Shown here in pieces: positions 12,163-23,300 of a stretch of 64,000 nt of DNA. Made by a program: the position numbers and the translations under genes. Source of the stretch: Puffinus mauretanicus. Lineage: Eukaryota > Chordata > Aves > Procellariiformes > Procellariidae. How positions within the stretch are numbered: the first letter of the stretch is position 1; the number at the start of each line of letters is the position of its first letter. The notes beneath the pieces are model-generated. The model was not told where the DNA came from. It saw nothing but the letters and a program-made list of their open reading frames with translations, and ran no database searches. The stretch spans positions 3,632,001-3,696,000 of the forward strand of contig JAJKFH010003229.1 of assembly GCA_023333565.1 (NCBI GenBank), given 5' to 3'.

Positions 12163-13780
12163 GTCAGTAGTGACTGTGCTCGCCAAGATAGTGCTGGGAC
12201 CGATCAGATGATGCATTGTTCCAAGCACAGCCCGGGCAGGGAGGAATAAATGCTGGGTGCCGGAGGTGTTTACAGCCTCTAAAGGCAAGAGGAAAGACAT
12301 CAGGTGGACAAAGAGAGATCATGTAAGCAAAGTGGTGATGGCTCCACGACGCATTGGTTTGTTCCTGTGGAAGGGTTAGCCAGCTTTAGCTAGCTAAAGG
12401 GAAAGAAATTGGAGGGGGTAAGGGACAGATGGAGAGAAGGCTGGGGGCAAAAAAACACATGTGTGAGGGGAGACTGAGGTGAAGATGGTGAGGAGCTCAG
12501 AGAGGATCTCTGGTTCTCGCTCTCCCAAGTCACCTAACCACTTGTGTCATAAAACTAAAAACCCTAGTTCATGATTCACTGAAGCTCTTCCTTCCGACTC
12601 TGTAACTTCTGAAAATTCAAAGGTTAATGAGCCCAGCGGTGCCCAGACGCCGTCTGTGCGGGGGACTGGACTCTGTTGGAGCTGGGAATCATCAAAATGG
12701 GTGCTGCCCATTTATTTTCCTCTTAGGTGTCTTAATACGTTTCCAGAGCTCTTTAATGGTCCAAGAGAACCTGAGTTGTCTTGTGTGTCTTTCCCTCTCT
12801 CACATGTATGCACGTTACTTTGCATTTGAGAGTTTCAATAGACTTCATATCAACGAACTTTCAAAAGAAAATCATCAAGAGACCCAGCCCTTTGGCAGTG
12901 CGTAATTATCAGACAAAATACAGGTCTTGGCACATAATTGGGTGAAGGAACTTCCCTGCATTTTTAAAAAAAGACTTGTAGTTACAGTGACTTTTCAATA
13001 AGACACAGCTAAACATTTTGCTTAAATGAGAATTACAACCACACAAAGAATGTCACATAGATGCCCCTCTAAAGAAACAACCCAAAGCAATCAAAACAAA
13101 AGCCCCACTTCTTTGAGATTGACATCTAAAACCAGACCACACAGCTTTGTTCCAGAAAGGTGAGAGATTCTTGAAGTCTTTGAGGGATAGCAAAATATGG
13201 GCCACAAATTTGATGCCTGATTTTTGGAAGTGAAATAAGACTTTTGGCTCCCCCTGAAATCAGCGGCAGGTAAAGAGTGTTATGCAGCTTGCAGAATCTG
13301 GTGATTCATGTTGAAAAAGATACAGTGAATTTTCACTGTAAAACAGTGCTTTGAAAATTGGATTCCTCTTCAGAGTCCCACTCCCAGGTTCTGTTTTTCC
13401 TCTGTCATCACTGGACATCAAACCTATCTTTTAGGATGCATGCATTTGCAGTCCCACCTTCAGCTGTCTTCCCCATCAGGAAAAGGAGTTAGGGCTCAGT
13501 GAAGGGTTGGGTCAGTAATTTTCTCCCCCTCCATGTCTTGTGCAGTTGCAGAGATGCTATAAAGCACTAAGAGGTCTGGGTGGTTGGGTTTAATACTCAG
13601 CTTGCACTCCTTCACAGGTGCAGCCCCAGCACTGCAGCCTAACGTGCGCTAGTATCGGAGCCCGCAGTTGCAGAGCAAGGGCTGTATTCCTCCAGATCTT
13701 GTTCGGATAGAAGATAAATGACTCAGAGAGTTTAAACTTCTTTAAAGCTTTGCAGTTCACCTTTTCAAATGGCAGAGGAA

Positions 13781-13893
13781 GTGCAATAAAGAGAAATCAA
13801 AGACCTTTTTTCGGTGTTTAAAAGGGGAGGCAAATTTCAGGTATGAAGGAGCACGAACCTGCGTCTACTTGCTCCAACGAGGTCTCCTAGGAC
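13781..13893 (+). repeat. Dispersed ~110-bp element, copy A (intronic)
   Basis: This segment aligns by eye, with few gaps, to 25771-25880 on the same strand. Shared blocks are AGAAATCAAAG, TGTTTAAA, GGCAAATTTCAG, ACTTGCT/GCTTGCT and GGTCT at the right end. It has no coding potential that I can see. The family was not recognised; it may be an old SINE-like or exapted repeat. Confidence 0.7.
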
Positions 13894-14169
13894 AAATGGC
13901 CTCTGAAGAGAAAGCTTTCCTTTTCCTTTAATTTTTCAAAACCAACTTTCACACTGCATGAGTGTCAGAGCAGATGGGAGCCATGAAATCATGTCAAACA
14001 GATCATAAGAAAATGAGACATGGAAGATTTAGTTATTTCGAGTAGCCAGGATAAGTTCCTTGTATAGTTTTTAATTCGGCTTTGGTAAGTGGTGTGCTTA
14101 GAAGTCTGGGGGTCATTTAAACTTCCCTTAAGTAAACCAAATTGTTCTTGTTTGTTTTACAACTTAAAG

Positions 14170-14350
14170 GACAAAAAACTCAAAGAACAAGAAAAGAAAG
14201 GGGAGATTCTTCACCGTCAGCTCCCAAAGAAAACTGAGAAAAGTCCAGTTTCATATAGACAGCCTTCTTCCTGTCTTATCTCACAGATCCAGAACACCAA
14301 GGCTCTGCTGAAGGACCGGAAAGTCGCCAAGGCTGGAGGTCCGGAGAAAG
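14170..14350 (+). CDS. HUNK: HUNK coding exon: basic linker
   Basis: This 181-bp exon encodes 60 residues plus the first base of an Asp codon. The peptide starts DKKLKEQEKKGEILHRQLPK and contains QIQNTKALLKDRKVAK before GGPEK. The DKK-x-KEQEK and QIQNTKALLKDRK parts match remembered mammalian HUNK and make a strongly basic, probably disordered linker. The acceptor is TTTTACAACTTAAAG ending at 14169 and the donor is AAAG|GTCAGT at 14351. The open frame reaches upstream to 14089, but the upstream part is intron. The exon begins in phase 0, so it can be joined directly to the exon ending at 8733, which would leave out the segment expected from mammals. Confidence 0.93.
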
Positions 14351-16718
14351 GTCAGTGGGAGAAATACCAGCGGTGTGTCCCTGTGCGCATGTGCACGCGT
14401 GGGCACACGCAGGATTAGTGAGAGCGTCTTGTGTGTTGTGTGTTTGTTAGTAAATAGTCCTGGGCTTGCACTCTCTGTCTGCTCTGGAGGTGGTATGTGA
14501 AAGAGGACTGGATAACGTAGTCAAACATTGAACGAAACGTCCTAAGGAAACCATGACGATGTTCAACAGTCATGAATCCTCACTTTTACTTCTCTTCTTA
14601 TTTGACAGAATTCCCACAGTGTTTTTAAAAAACCTAACTTCCCCTATTTATACATACTTACACAAACTCATCTGCACTTCACAGTGGCACTTTGAAAGCA
14701 TCAACACCCACCCCAGATCACTGACAAACCAAAGCCGGTAGAGACGCTTCTTCCTACCGGTGAATGCGTTTTGCTAAGAGGGGACTAAGGGGCAGCATGG
14801 GAAGAAATCCCCGACCCCGAGGAGAGCGCCAGTAACGGTGGCACCCCTGGGAGAAGCGGTGTGCAGCAGCTGGTGGTGGAGGAAGGGGAAATAGGCAGCC
14901 GAGAGGAAATGCAGGTGGGACTGCCAACCCCAGCAAATTTCAGGCAGCTGAAGGAGGGGGAAAAGCATTAACAGGGAAAGGAAAAGACGAGACAGCCAGA
15001 GGAGAGCAGAGCATTAATCACGCAGGGTAGGAGGCAGCCTGGGAGGGATGGGTGAGAGCTGCTCGCAAAAGGAGGCGGAAGAAAGGAGCGGAGGAAAAGG
15101 GGAGTCAGCGGGGAAAATGGGGTGTCAGTAGTGCACACGTGGACGGGAGACACTGAGGAGCAGGAAGGTGATGTAGCCGGCTGTTAAATGAGAGAACTAA
15201 AAGAGGGGAGGTCACTAGAGAGCAGCAGGGGGAAATACGACGATGTAAAACGTTTACTGTGGTGTCAGCGGGTTATTTAGAGTGGTGGCTTATGGTGGTT
15301 TCCTGCTCTTTCTCGTGACTTGATAATTTATCATTTGATGCTTCCTACCTGAAAAAAATGTCAAAATGGTGTTCATCTGGCAGCACAGGTGCCTCTGCTG
15401 CAAGGTAGCAGTAGTCCAGAGAGCTGGTCAGAAATGGGACATACTTTTTCTGAAAAATGTAAAAAACATTTTTAAATGCTCATTTTGTTCAGACTCGTTG
15501 TTCCTTTTGGGAGGGAGGCACAGGGGGAAGTAAACCTAGTTCATTTTTTTTCCTCTTTAGGTTTCTCCCTGCTTTTTTGAACTGAAACCTGAAAATCATT
15601 CAGATCTCAGCTAAAGCATTTCTCTGCTTATGGAAACCATGTTTTGACACTTCTTAAATGAAGTGGTCAAATAATTTTGACCAGTTTTAGAAAGAAACTA
15701 GTCAGATTAAACCTGGTCTGCTTTTCGCAGACAACTCTCAATGCGAGTGATTTCATCCTGTACATCCATTCAGGTCTCAACCCCTGCCAAGACCATCCCT
15801 TTCAAAAGAATACATGTGATATTTGTGGCTGTGACCTGAGGGCTGGCAGACCTCAACTATTTTATATCCCTTTTAGATGGTTTGAGACCGAGGGAACTTG
15901 TGGACAGTGATTAACTGCCGGTCCGCTATTCTTTCAATTAGGGGGAGCCTAGCAAAGCAGGCTCCTTGGACAGCTTTCCATAAAGGCGGCAAAAAGTGGT
16001 TTCTTGCAACTAGCTTGGCAGAAGCGAGTGCCAGCATCCTGTAGAAACTGAGCAGATCTTCTCCACGAGCTGTTTTGTTTTATTGGGCCAAATCCTGCAA
16101 AAATTGTTCCATTTATATTCGGTCCTTGCTGGGGGAAGATTCTCACTGAAGTCGATGCAGGAAATCTGTTCCAACTGTAACAGCCTGAATCTGGCCGGTG
16201 CAGCTACTCCATATTTACATGTGTGAAACCAAGAACAGATCTTGTTCCAAAATGCAAGGAAAGACATTAGGGATTAACTCACTGTTGTCCCCTGTGTCTC
16301 TAGGTATGTCAGTGAATACGGTACGCAGACCCTCTTAGAATCATGCAAAGTTGTGCTAAGAAAGGAGAAACGCGAGATTTCTCAGACACGGCTTTAGAGG
16401 ATGTAATTAATACAAACAGCTGAAGACAGCTGTGGTTTTCTATTTCATGTCCTTGTCTTACTCGGTTTAAGCACTCTTCCTGCCTTTGGGGAAAGTGGCA
16501 GATAAATTACCTATGAAACAACAATGTAAGTATCAAATGAGAGTCAGGGAATTGGGTTCTGAGTATATCCCTAAGACCATGTGTTTTAGCTAGTGCATTT
16601 GTCATGCTCTTCTAAAATCTGTTAAAGCTGATGTTGGACACTGTCTGCCGTAAGGCAGAGAAGGCAGTGCTATTAAATGAAATCTGCTCTTCTGGTTCCT
16701 TTTCTGATTGCTTTGCAG
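14351..16718 (+). other. HUNK: HUNK intron, 2,368 bp
   Basis: The intron has GT-AG ends (GTCAGT at 14351, TTTGCAG ending at 16718). A purine-rich block (14770-15240) gives minus-strand proline/leucine-rich ORFs that are composition artefacts. A decayed repeat fragment lies at 16084-16200. No exon is recognised. Confidence 0.8.
16084..16200. repeat. Decayed sauropsid interspersed repeat (CATTGACTTCAATGG type)
   Basis: The segment contains GGGCCAAATCCTGC, then CACTGAAGTCGATGCAGG and CTGTAACAGCCTGAATCTGG. This is the order of motifs seen in a widespread turtle, crocodile and bird repeat. Recognition is from memory, so class and boundaries are tentative. Confidence 0.6.
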
Positions 16719-17365
16719 ACTCCAGCGGTGGGGTAAGCCCTTTCCACGAACCCCTGGCAACCAAGACGGGCTGCGTCACTTCCAGCTCCCTGGAGTACCT
16801 CGAAGTCCAGCAGCCGCCCCCCAGAACCCCTCGGCTCCTCAAGAGGCAGGAGTCTCCTCAGCAGGAGCCGGCCCGCATCGGGGGCCGGGCAAAGGACTCT
16901 CCTCTCATCTTGAACATTGTGCACTCCTTCGAGTCGGTTGACAGAGAGGACCAAATAGACCAGGTTTCCCCCTCTCATCAGTACAGGATTTTGGGCTCGC
17001 CAATGAATTTCCCTTACAAAAGCTCAAGTGAAAGGACACTGTCCCCGCTTTTTCAGCCAGGGAGTACGTCCCCCGTCCACCCCCCCCAGGTCTCTTTCAC
17101 GTATGAAGAAAAAGCCTATCCGGCAAAGGAAGAAGCAGTGTCCCCGACTCAGCTGGTTTCTAACAACCCCTTGGGCAGCCCTAACTGTGTTAAAAGCAGA
17201 GGCAGATTCCCCATGATGGGGATCGGACAGATGCTGCGGAAGAGGAACCAGACGATGCAGTCAGCGAGCGACAAGCCGCTGGAAGCGAGGATGCCTCAGC
17301 TGCAGCAGATGAGCCCCACGCAGATTTCCTTCAATGCAGCAGATGCTGTCAGCGGCCAGTGTTAG
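16719..17365 (+). CDS. HUNK: HUNK terminal coding exon: C-terminal tail and stop codon
   Basis: The final coding exon completes an Asp codon and then encodes 214 residues before TAG at 17363. The acceptor is GATTGCTTTGCAG. Matches to mammalian HUNK appear in order: PPPRTPRLLK, HSFESVDRED, SPSHQYRILGSP, SSERTLSP and, most strongly, LGSPNCVKSRGRFPMMGIGQ with MLRKR, then a C-terminal QC. The region is rich in Ser and Pro, with many SP/TP pairs that could be phosphorylated by proline-directed kinases (inference). It is probably disordered apart from the conserved FPMMGIGQMLRKR box. A C run near 17079-17087 leaves the frame intact. The ORF start at 16631 is intronic. The conserved box close to the end indicates that this is the true C-terminus and not a truncated isoform. 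Confidence 0.96.
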
Positions 17366-17900
17366 TCTGACGTCCCGGGATTTGCACTGCTATTCTCTGG
17401 GACCTAACTTTTTTTACTTTTAACAAGAAGGGAAAGCCACAGGCATGTTACTGTCACTACGTAATACACTATAGTGGTCCAACATAGAAAATCAGAGGTC
17501 TGCTTGTAAGGAAGGCGTTGTCCTAGATATTAAAGTTGAAAGAAAAGGGCTCTGCTTGTGCTGTTAAGAAATACTAGCATTTGGCATCTGACTGTACACT
17601 AAAACATGTCTTGAAAGAGCTACGTGAATATCTCATCTAGTATTGCAGTAAGGTTGATTGGAAGAGCAGCGAGAATTAATGGCTTGATTCATCAAGGTAA
17701 TCTGCGTGGTGCTGTGAACGCCGGTCCCATCCAGGATCTGTGGTAAGACTGCCCGTGCTCCATCTGCCTGTGCCACAGAGTACATGGTACTGCTACAGGC
17801 ATTGCTCACGTGGCTAGACAAATGGAAAAACTCGGGATACTACGTCCAAAGTGAACTTGCTAACAAGCACTGCCAAGAAGATGAAGTTGGTAGAAGCTTG

Positions 17901-17906
17901 AATAAA
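17901..17906 (+). terminator. HUNK: Candidate polyadenylation signal AATAAA
   Basis: A canonical hexamer lies 536 bases after the stop codon. A GT-rich stretch, GTGGGAGTGTTGG, follows about 30 bases downstream, as expected for a downstream element. Confidence 0.45.
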
Positions 17907-18318
17907 GACACGAGGGATCTAAACATTCAGAAGAAGTGGGAGTGTTGGAAGTCAAAGCAGATTTTACGGTTAATTACATAAAGTAGCTAATAATGGAATC
18001 ATTTTTTTCCTAAAGAAAGTGATGATTTAATGATGTCACTCAGAAGAAACATGGTTATTTAAAAACAAGTTTCATCACATGGAAATTCACTGCACTAGAG
18101 GCCCGTTCCTTTCGTGTGATGGGTCTGCAAGCGGATGCTTCAAACAGTAATCCAGATTGCAACACGCTGTGTTTAAACAAGCCAGTCACCTCCGATTTTT
18201 GCAGCCATCCTAGTTCCATGGCACACCTACATGCAGGACTGCGTTAGCCCGTTCCAGCAAGGCAGCATTGGACACACCTGAAGGCTTTTCTGAGAGACTG
18301 CAGTGAATTAAAAAGACT

Positions 18319-18324
18319 AATAAA
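18319..18324 (+). terminator. HUNK: Candidate polyadenylation signal AATAAA
   Basis: A canonical hexamer sits about 950 bases after the stop. CA dinucleotides lie at suitable distances for cleavage, and TGGTAATGCAGTGG occurs somewhat downstream. Its use is unproven. Confidence 0.4.
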
Positions 18325-19589
18325 GGACACATGAACCTGTACCAATGCCGTTTTATACTGCAAGATTGGTAATGCAGTGGTTACCAAAAATTCGGTATTG
18401 TTATGAGCGGTGAAGATTAGCTTTCTTAAAAGGCACAATGTTCTGCATACCAGTCTTGTTTTTCTAAGTAAATGATACATCTGAGAGGTTGGCAACATTT
18501 TTTTTGGTTCTGTTTTTGTCTTCAAACCATTTCCTATAAATTAGAAGGTTTAGCCAAAGACTACTCTTTTCTTTTGTCTGTACTGCGCTCGCGTATGTGT
18601 TTGTGTGTTTGGAACGTCTCAACAAAGCCTGTTGCGGTCTGGTTCCCAAGCGGGCAGCCCTGGCCCACGTGTGCCCCACTGCTGCCCACCCAATTAATGT
18701 CATTTCACAACCCAGGCAGCAGAGGCATCGTCTTCTTCTTGGGGTTGTTGTTGGAAGATGGGGATTTTGCCTTGAGACTGTCAGAAGGAATCCAAGCCCT
18801 ATTTTTATCAGTATTTTTGCAAACAATTTTGTGGCCCCATTGGTTTGGTGTCTGTGCAAATGCTGAGAGTTACCCCTGTTTGAGAAGCTTTCCTTCCAGT
18901 TTCATGAGAGAGATGATACACAGGGACTGGGGGAGGAGGGCCAGCAGGGGCAGGGGAGAAGGTCCCCAGCAGAGCCCTTAGCTGAGCGCATGTTCCCGAT
19001 TCTCAGCATAGCGCAGGCCTTACACCAAAACCTGCAAGAAGAAAATTGGACATTAATCCAAATACTGACAGAACAAACTGGACTGTTCAGTATTTTGAAT
19101 GCTTGCTGGCAAAACCAGCAGAGCGTGAATGCCCAGAGCGCCCTTCTCATCCCTGCAGCTGGGACCTTCACCTCAGCACTGAAGCTGCCCGTCACTTCGG
19201 TACGGGGGAGTCCGTATGCGTCTTGTACTCTTCGGTGTAGTGAGGACACCCACCTCTGGGGTAGTTAAGCTACCTATAAAATAATATACATAAAAATCCC
19301 AATATGATAAGAAAGACAGCCCTGAAATAATTTTACTCATTTTCAGACTGAAAAATGTCATTTTCTGTTTGTACAGAGCACCTGTGCATCCCAGGGGTCC
19401 ATTTTAGCTCTTCCTTTCGTTTAAAAACATCAAAGCATTTTCTTTTTCTTCATGCTAAGCACATGTTTGCGCTGCAAAGCTAGGAAGCAGGGACCACTGA
19501 AATCCCGTCTTTTGCATGCGTTGGACTTGCGTACCTGAACAGATGGCAGATACTGACTTGAATTACAAACTCAGGTTTATTTGGAACCC

Positions 19590-19595
19590 AATAAA
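19590..19595 (+). terminator. HUNK: Candidate polyadenylation signal AATAAA
   Basis: A canonical hexamer is followed at once by GGTTGGGGGAGG and then by TGTATTTTTTGTG, giving the best GT/G-rich downstream context of the four candidates. If used, the 3' UTR would be about 2.2 kb. Confidence 0.4.
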
Positions 19596-20323
19596 AGGTT
19601 GGGGGAGGCAGGAAAGAGACATGTATTTTTTGTGAAAACCCAGTAAATATGTGTAAGAATCAGAATGAAAACAGAAATGTTAAATCTTTTATTATATTTA
19701 TAGAGAATATATGAGTATGACACTGCTAAAACATAACCATGTATCCAGCTTAGACAGTAGCTATGTACAGTCAAACTGCAGTGACCGTAGAAGGGACTTA
19801 CTGAAATACAGTAGTGGAAATTCCAGGGGAAAAAATTGTATTTGTTATCATTATTAAATATATGTACTTTTTGAACAAGATTGCCATGGACTGCTGACTT
19901 TGTTTGCCAGGTCACTGTGTAGCAAGGATTATCTAAGTACAAAAACAACCGGCAAGACGGTGAGGTGACAAGAAGATTGCCAGCACCTTTACCTTCACCC
20001 GTCAAAGGCCATCCCTTTGAATCTGACTGCTGACTTGCCTAAAAACCCTGAGTGAGCTAAAAGGCTCAGTGGGATTTCCCTTGCTTAGTAGTAGCCCTCT
20101 GCAAGTTGTGCGTCTTGTCTCTGGTCATTATCCAAGCTCTGTTTGTCACAAGTGGAGGCTGATAGGTATCTCCAGTTCTTCCCACCTTAAAACAGCGGTC
20201 CAGAATGATGGGAATTAATTGCTCTTCAGCAATGAGTAGCTGTTATCCAGATACGAGGGAGGGAATAGGGTCGGCCAGTTCAGATGAGAACCCAGCTTTT
20301 AGACAGCCATAGGAAGTCAGCCC

Positions 20324-20329
20324 AATAAA
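20324..20329 (+). terminator. Candidate polyadenylation signal AATAAA (distal)
   Basis: A canonical hexamer about 2.96 kb after the stop. The downstream context is only weakly T-rich, so this is the least supported of the candidates. Confidence 0.25.
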
Positions 20330-20335
20330 AACAAA

Positions 20336-23300
20336 AGCATTTGCTGATCAGCTTTCTGCACCTCCGGAGTTCATGTCTTCAAGTTGTAGGGACTAGTCCT
20401 ACCTTTGCCAAGCTTGGCACAGCCATGCAAACTGGTGATCAGCCTTGCAGCTTCAGTTGGAGCATTTCTGTTGTTGATCCCACAATTCTTGTGAGTACTG
20501 TTTCTTCCTCCTCCTACCTTTGTACAAATCTGTTTCCTAGAACTGATCCCAAGACCTCCAAAGTCAGCTGAGGTCTTTTCCTGGTGTTTGCAATAGGCTT
20601 GGCACCGAGCCCATAATGAACTTGTTTGACAGAGCTGAAAATACGCCTTACCCTTTGGGTTCTGCATTGGGCAAAAGAGCACTGCTGAGCTTTGGGTGCA
20701 AGATGAAAGCACTGTGGCTTTATGGGGCCTCTCTGAGGTGCTGTTTACATGCAGAACCCAATGGAGTCAATGGAGCAGCTGTGAAGCACTTAAAGAGGGT
20801 TTTGCAAACTAACTGATCACTGGACGGCAGTTCAGGATCCATAGTGATAAAGCGATTTTGTTCAGGCTCTTCTGCCTGAAAAAATAGGTGTCAAATTTAT
20901 TCAGCAAGACAACACAAATTGGCATCTGTTGCGAAAGGTGTTGGTCTTTGTACTTGTCCTGTAAATGGGCTGATAAATATTAAAATTCTCAAGTATCTAG
21001 GTTTACAAATCCTAAAAGTAAATAACAGTTACTTTCATACTTTCACACTTGACATCACTTGATCTTTGCAAGAAAAGCCTTTAGTGTGCAGCTGCAAAAT
21101 GGTTGGGTCGGGTTTGCAGGAGACCAGTGCACCAGTAAGATGGTTTTTCAGCTGCTCCCCGGTGACAGCCCAGCACAAATCTGTCCAGGCCAGCAATGTG
21201 GCTGTGGTTAATGTATGGAAGAAGGGAAAGGAGAGGGGAGAAAGACTCAGTGGTCAGTATAGCTTTGCAGTACTTCTGCTGGGCAGACTGTGTGTCAATG
21301 GCAGAGCATGGGTAAACTCTCGGCGCGTTGCCGGGTCTAGGGCTGCTGCTTGTGGTAAAGGAGTTTTAGGGTGGCACAGCTACACCCCCTCCACAGCTGG
21401 TGTGACAAAAACCTCCAACCCAAGACGAAGCTGCCCCTTTATTTGCTCATTTGTAATTAAGCTTTAAACTTTACTGTTTGAAGCACCCCAAGGTGCCTTG
21501 GTAAGGGCCTTGCTTATCAAGAAGTACGCAGAAATTTCAGGGACGCTGTTGCTGTGTGCAGTAGTTTGGAGTTTGCCTGCCTCTTCCCTGCTTTTTGAAT
21601 ACTCGGTGGTCGGTTTTCTCTTTTGTTTTCCCCTCCACATAGCTTCCCTGGAGCATAACAAAACTGCTGGGTACAGCACCGGGGCCTGTTTTTCCTATTA
21701 AAAAGTTATCATAGCTCTGTGGACTGAGAGCTACAAATCACTCACGTGCAGAAATGCAGCCGTGTGGCAAATTCATTACTAGGTATGACTCCTACGGTCT
21801 TTCAGCAAGCTCCCTGCCTCCTGGCTATGTGACTTGTTTGCATCAGAGGCGGTCTCAAGCAGGAATAGCGTGGGGGAATGCTGGAAGGGTGTTCAACTGC
21901 ATGTCATCGCTTCTCATTGAGAGAAACCTGCTCCCTCAGAAGTGAGTGAGTGTCTTATTTGCAGCAGGTTTTCCGTCAAGGGAGCAGCTTGAGCATCGGT
22001 TCCTAAGCCACGTACATTGGCGTGTGTTTCCCGGGATGTGTTTGCATTGCCTGTAATTGTCTTTCACAAAGATGGCTTGCAGATGTATGTGGGGGGAGCC
22101 AGGTGAAATAATTTTGAGTCTTTTCTATCTTTAATATCAAAAGAAGCCCGTAATATGATGCTTTCTGTTATTGAGGTACAGGCAATTCGCTGTTGTTAGA
22201 AACAAAGGGCATCAGGGTAGAGCCCAGAGTAGGATTTGGAGTTCACCTGAGCATCTCTGCTGTCTGCCTGCTGATGCCAGGGCAGTGAAATGCCCAACAG
22301 AGGAGAAGTAAGAAGAGGTTTATTGGTGAAGGGTGAGGTGCTAAACTTGTTTTAAAATTTTGGCTAATATCTAGAAATAGGACTACTGCTTTTTTGAGAT
22401 ATAGCTCATAAAGAAATATATTTATTAATGTTTGGATGAATAGCACTCTTCTACCTATAAATGTAAAAATGCCCCGATTCGTTGCATCTCCTGCAACCAC
22501 AAAAGAGAGGCTCAATCTAAAACAAAGAAAAGAAAAGAAAAGCCACCGGAGGCTTTATTTCAAAATAGCTTCCCTCTTTCTGTTTCACAGAAGGAAACAG
22601 AAGTGTTGTCTTGTGCTTATAGCATAGGGATGGCTGTTAGATAAAATGTTTTATTTTCCTGCCCCCACATGATTTGTTTCCGACTTGCCCGTGTGTAGAC
22701 TTCGGCCCGTGTTTCCTGCGCACCCCACTGAGCTGACCTGAGTTTCTTCTACCTGGTCACCGATCCTCATAAAATCTGTGAAAACTTCAGATTTCGGAGA
22801 CCTCCTTTGGTTGAAAGCAGCCAGGAGGACTCAGACATCGTTCGGGAGACCGACGGATGGACGGACTGATCTGGGATCCACGACAGAAATACCTTTTTCA
22901 CCCCACGTCGACCTGAGCGTTATTGCGGGGGGTACCCGACACCTACCGGTACCCAGCGCGTGAGGCATTTACCCGATGGCAGACATGACCCGGGCGCTCG
23001 CGCAGCAAAGCTCACGCCCACGTGCCAGGCTATCGGGCAGCCTGACACCGACATCTCTCGGCCTACCGTGCCAACGCATCAGCCATCGGAAACTGCATGG
23101 GGGTTTTTTGGTGCCTGTTGCCAGGCTCCGCTTTGAAAACAGTTTTAGTTCAGCTAAAATGTTTCTGCCACTTCTGAGGACGGGGCGTCAGGGAGGGAGG
23201 GATTGCAGATTTGCAGTTGCCAGGTTGACAAGTTCTTGCAGCTTCTGTCTTTGAGCAGCTCCCTGCGTACAAACCCCTCCCCAGAAAGCCTTCAAAGCGC

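Larger units (their letters stand above)
8734..14169 (+). other. HUNK: HUNK intron (5,436 bp), possibly hiding one mini-exon
   Basis: This stretch has GT-AG ends (GTAAAG at 8734, CTTAAAG ending at 14169). In mammals, as I remember the protein, about 16 residues with a TWTRDLEF-like core separate the peptides of the flanking exons; no such mini-exon could be found here. The intron contains an imperfect (TTA/TTG)n tract at 12111-12162 and, at 13781-13893, a segment related to one at 25771-25880. The 9730-10122 ORF has no recognisable domain and no conserved HUNK sequence. Confidence 0.7.
1..17365 (+). other. HUNK: HUNK gene, 3' half (locus span within window)
   Basis: The window opens inside an intron and contains the last five recognisable coding exons of HUNK, hormonally up-regulated Neu-associated kinase, a serine/threonine kinase of the AMPK/SNF1-related group. 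The exons are joined by canonical GT-AG introns with compatible phases (entering exon phase 1, then 0, 0 and 1 at successive junctions if the third and fourth visible exons are joined directly). Their conceptual translation runs from the last kinase subdomain through a UBA-like segment to the C-terminal tail ending in Gln-Cys and a stop at 17363-17365. Promoter, ATP-binding and catalytic-loop exons lie upstream of the window. The identification rests on remembered mammalian HUNK sequence; strong matches occur in all five exons. Confidence 0.95.
17366..20335 (+). other. HUNK: HUNK 3' untranslated region and end-of-gene zone (extent uncertain)
   Basis: Downstream of the stop, the sequence is AT-rich with AATAAA at 17901, 18319, 19590 and 20324. 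No coding sequence is recognised; the 169-residue ORF at 18472-18981 and its minus-strand partner have no domain. Which signal is used cannot be decided from sequence alone, so the end is given as the last candidate. Confidence 0.5.

Noticed and set aside
13400..13450. Candidate HUNK mini-exon (reads HWTSNLSF in one frame)
   Set aside because: Superficially like TWTRDLEF, but there is no acceptor AG at the right place and no in-phase donor.
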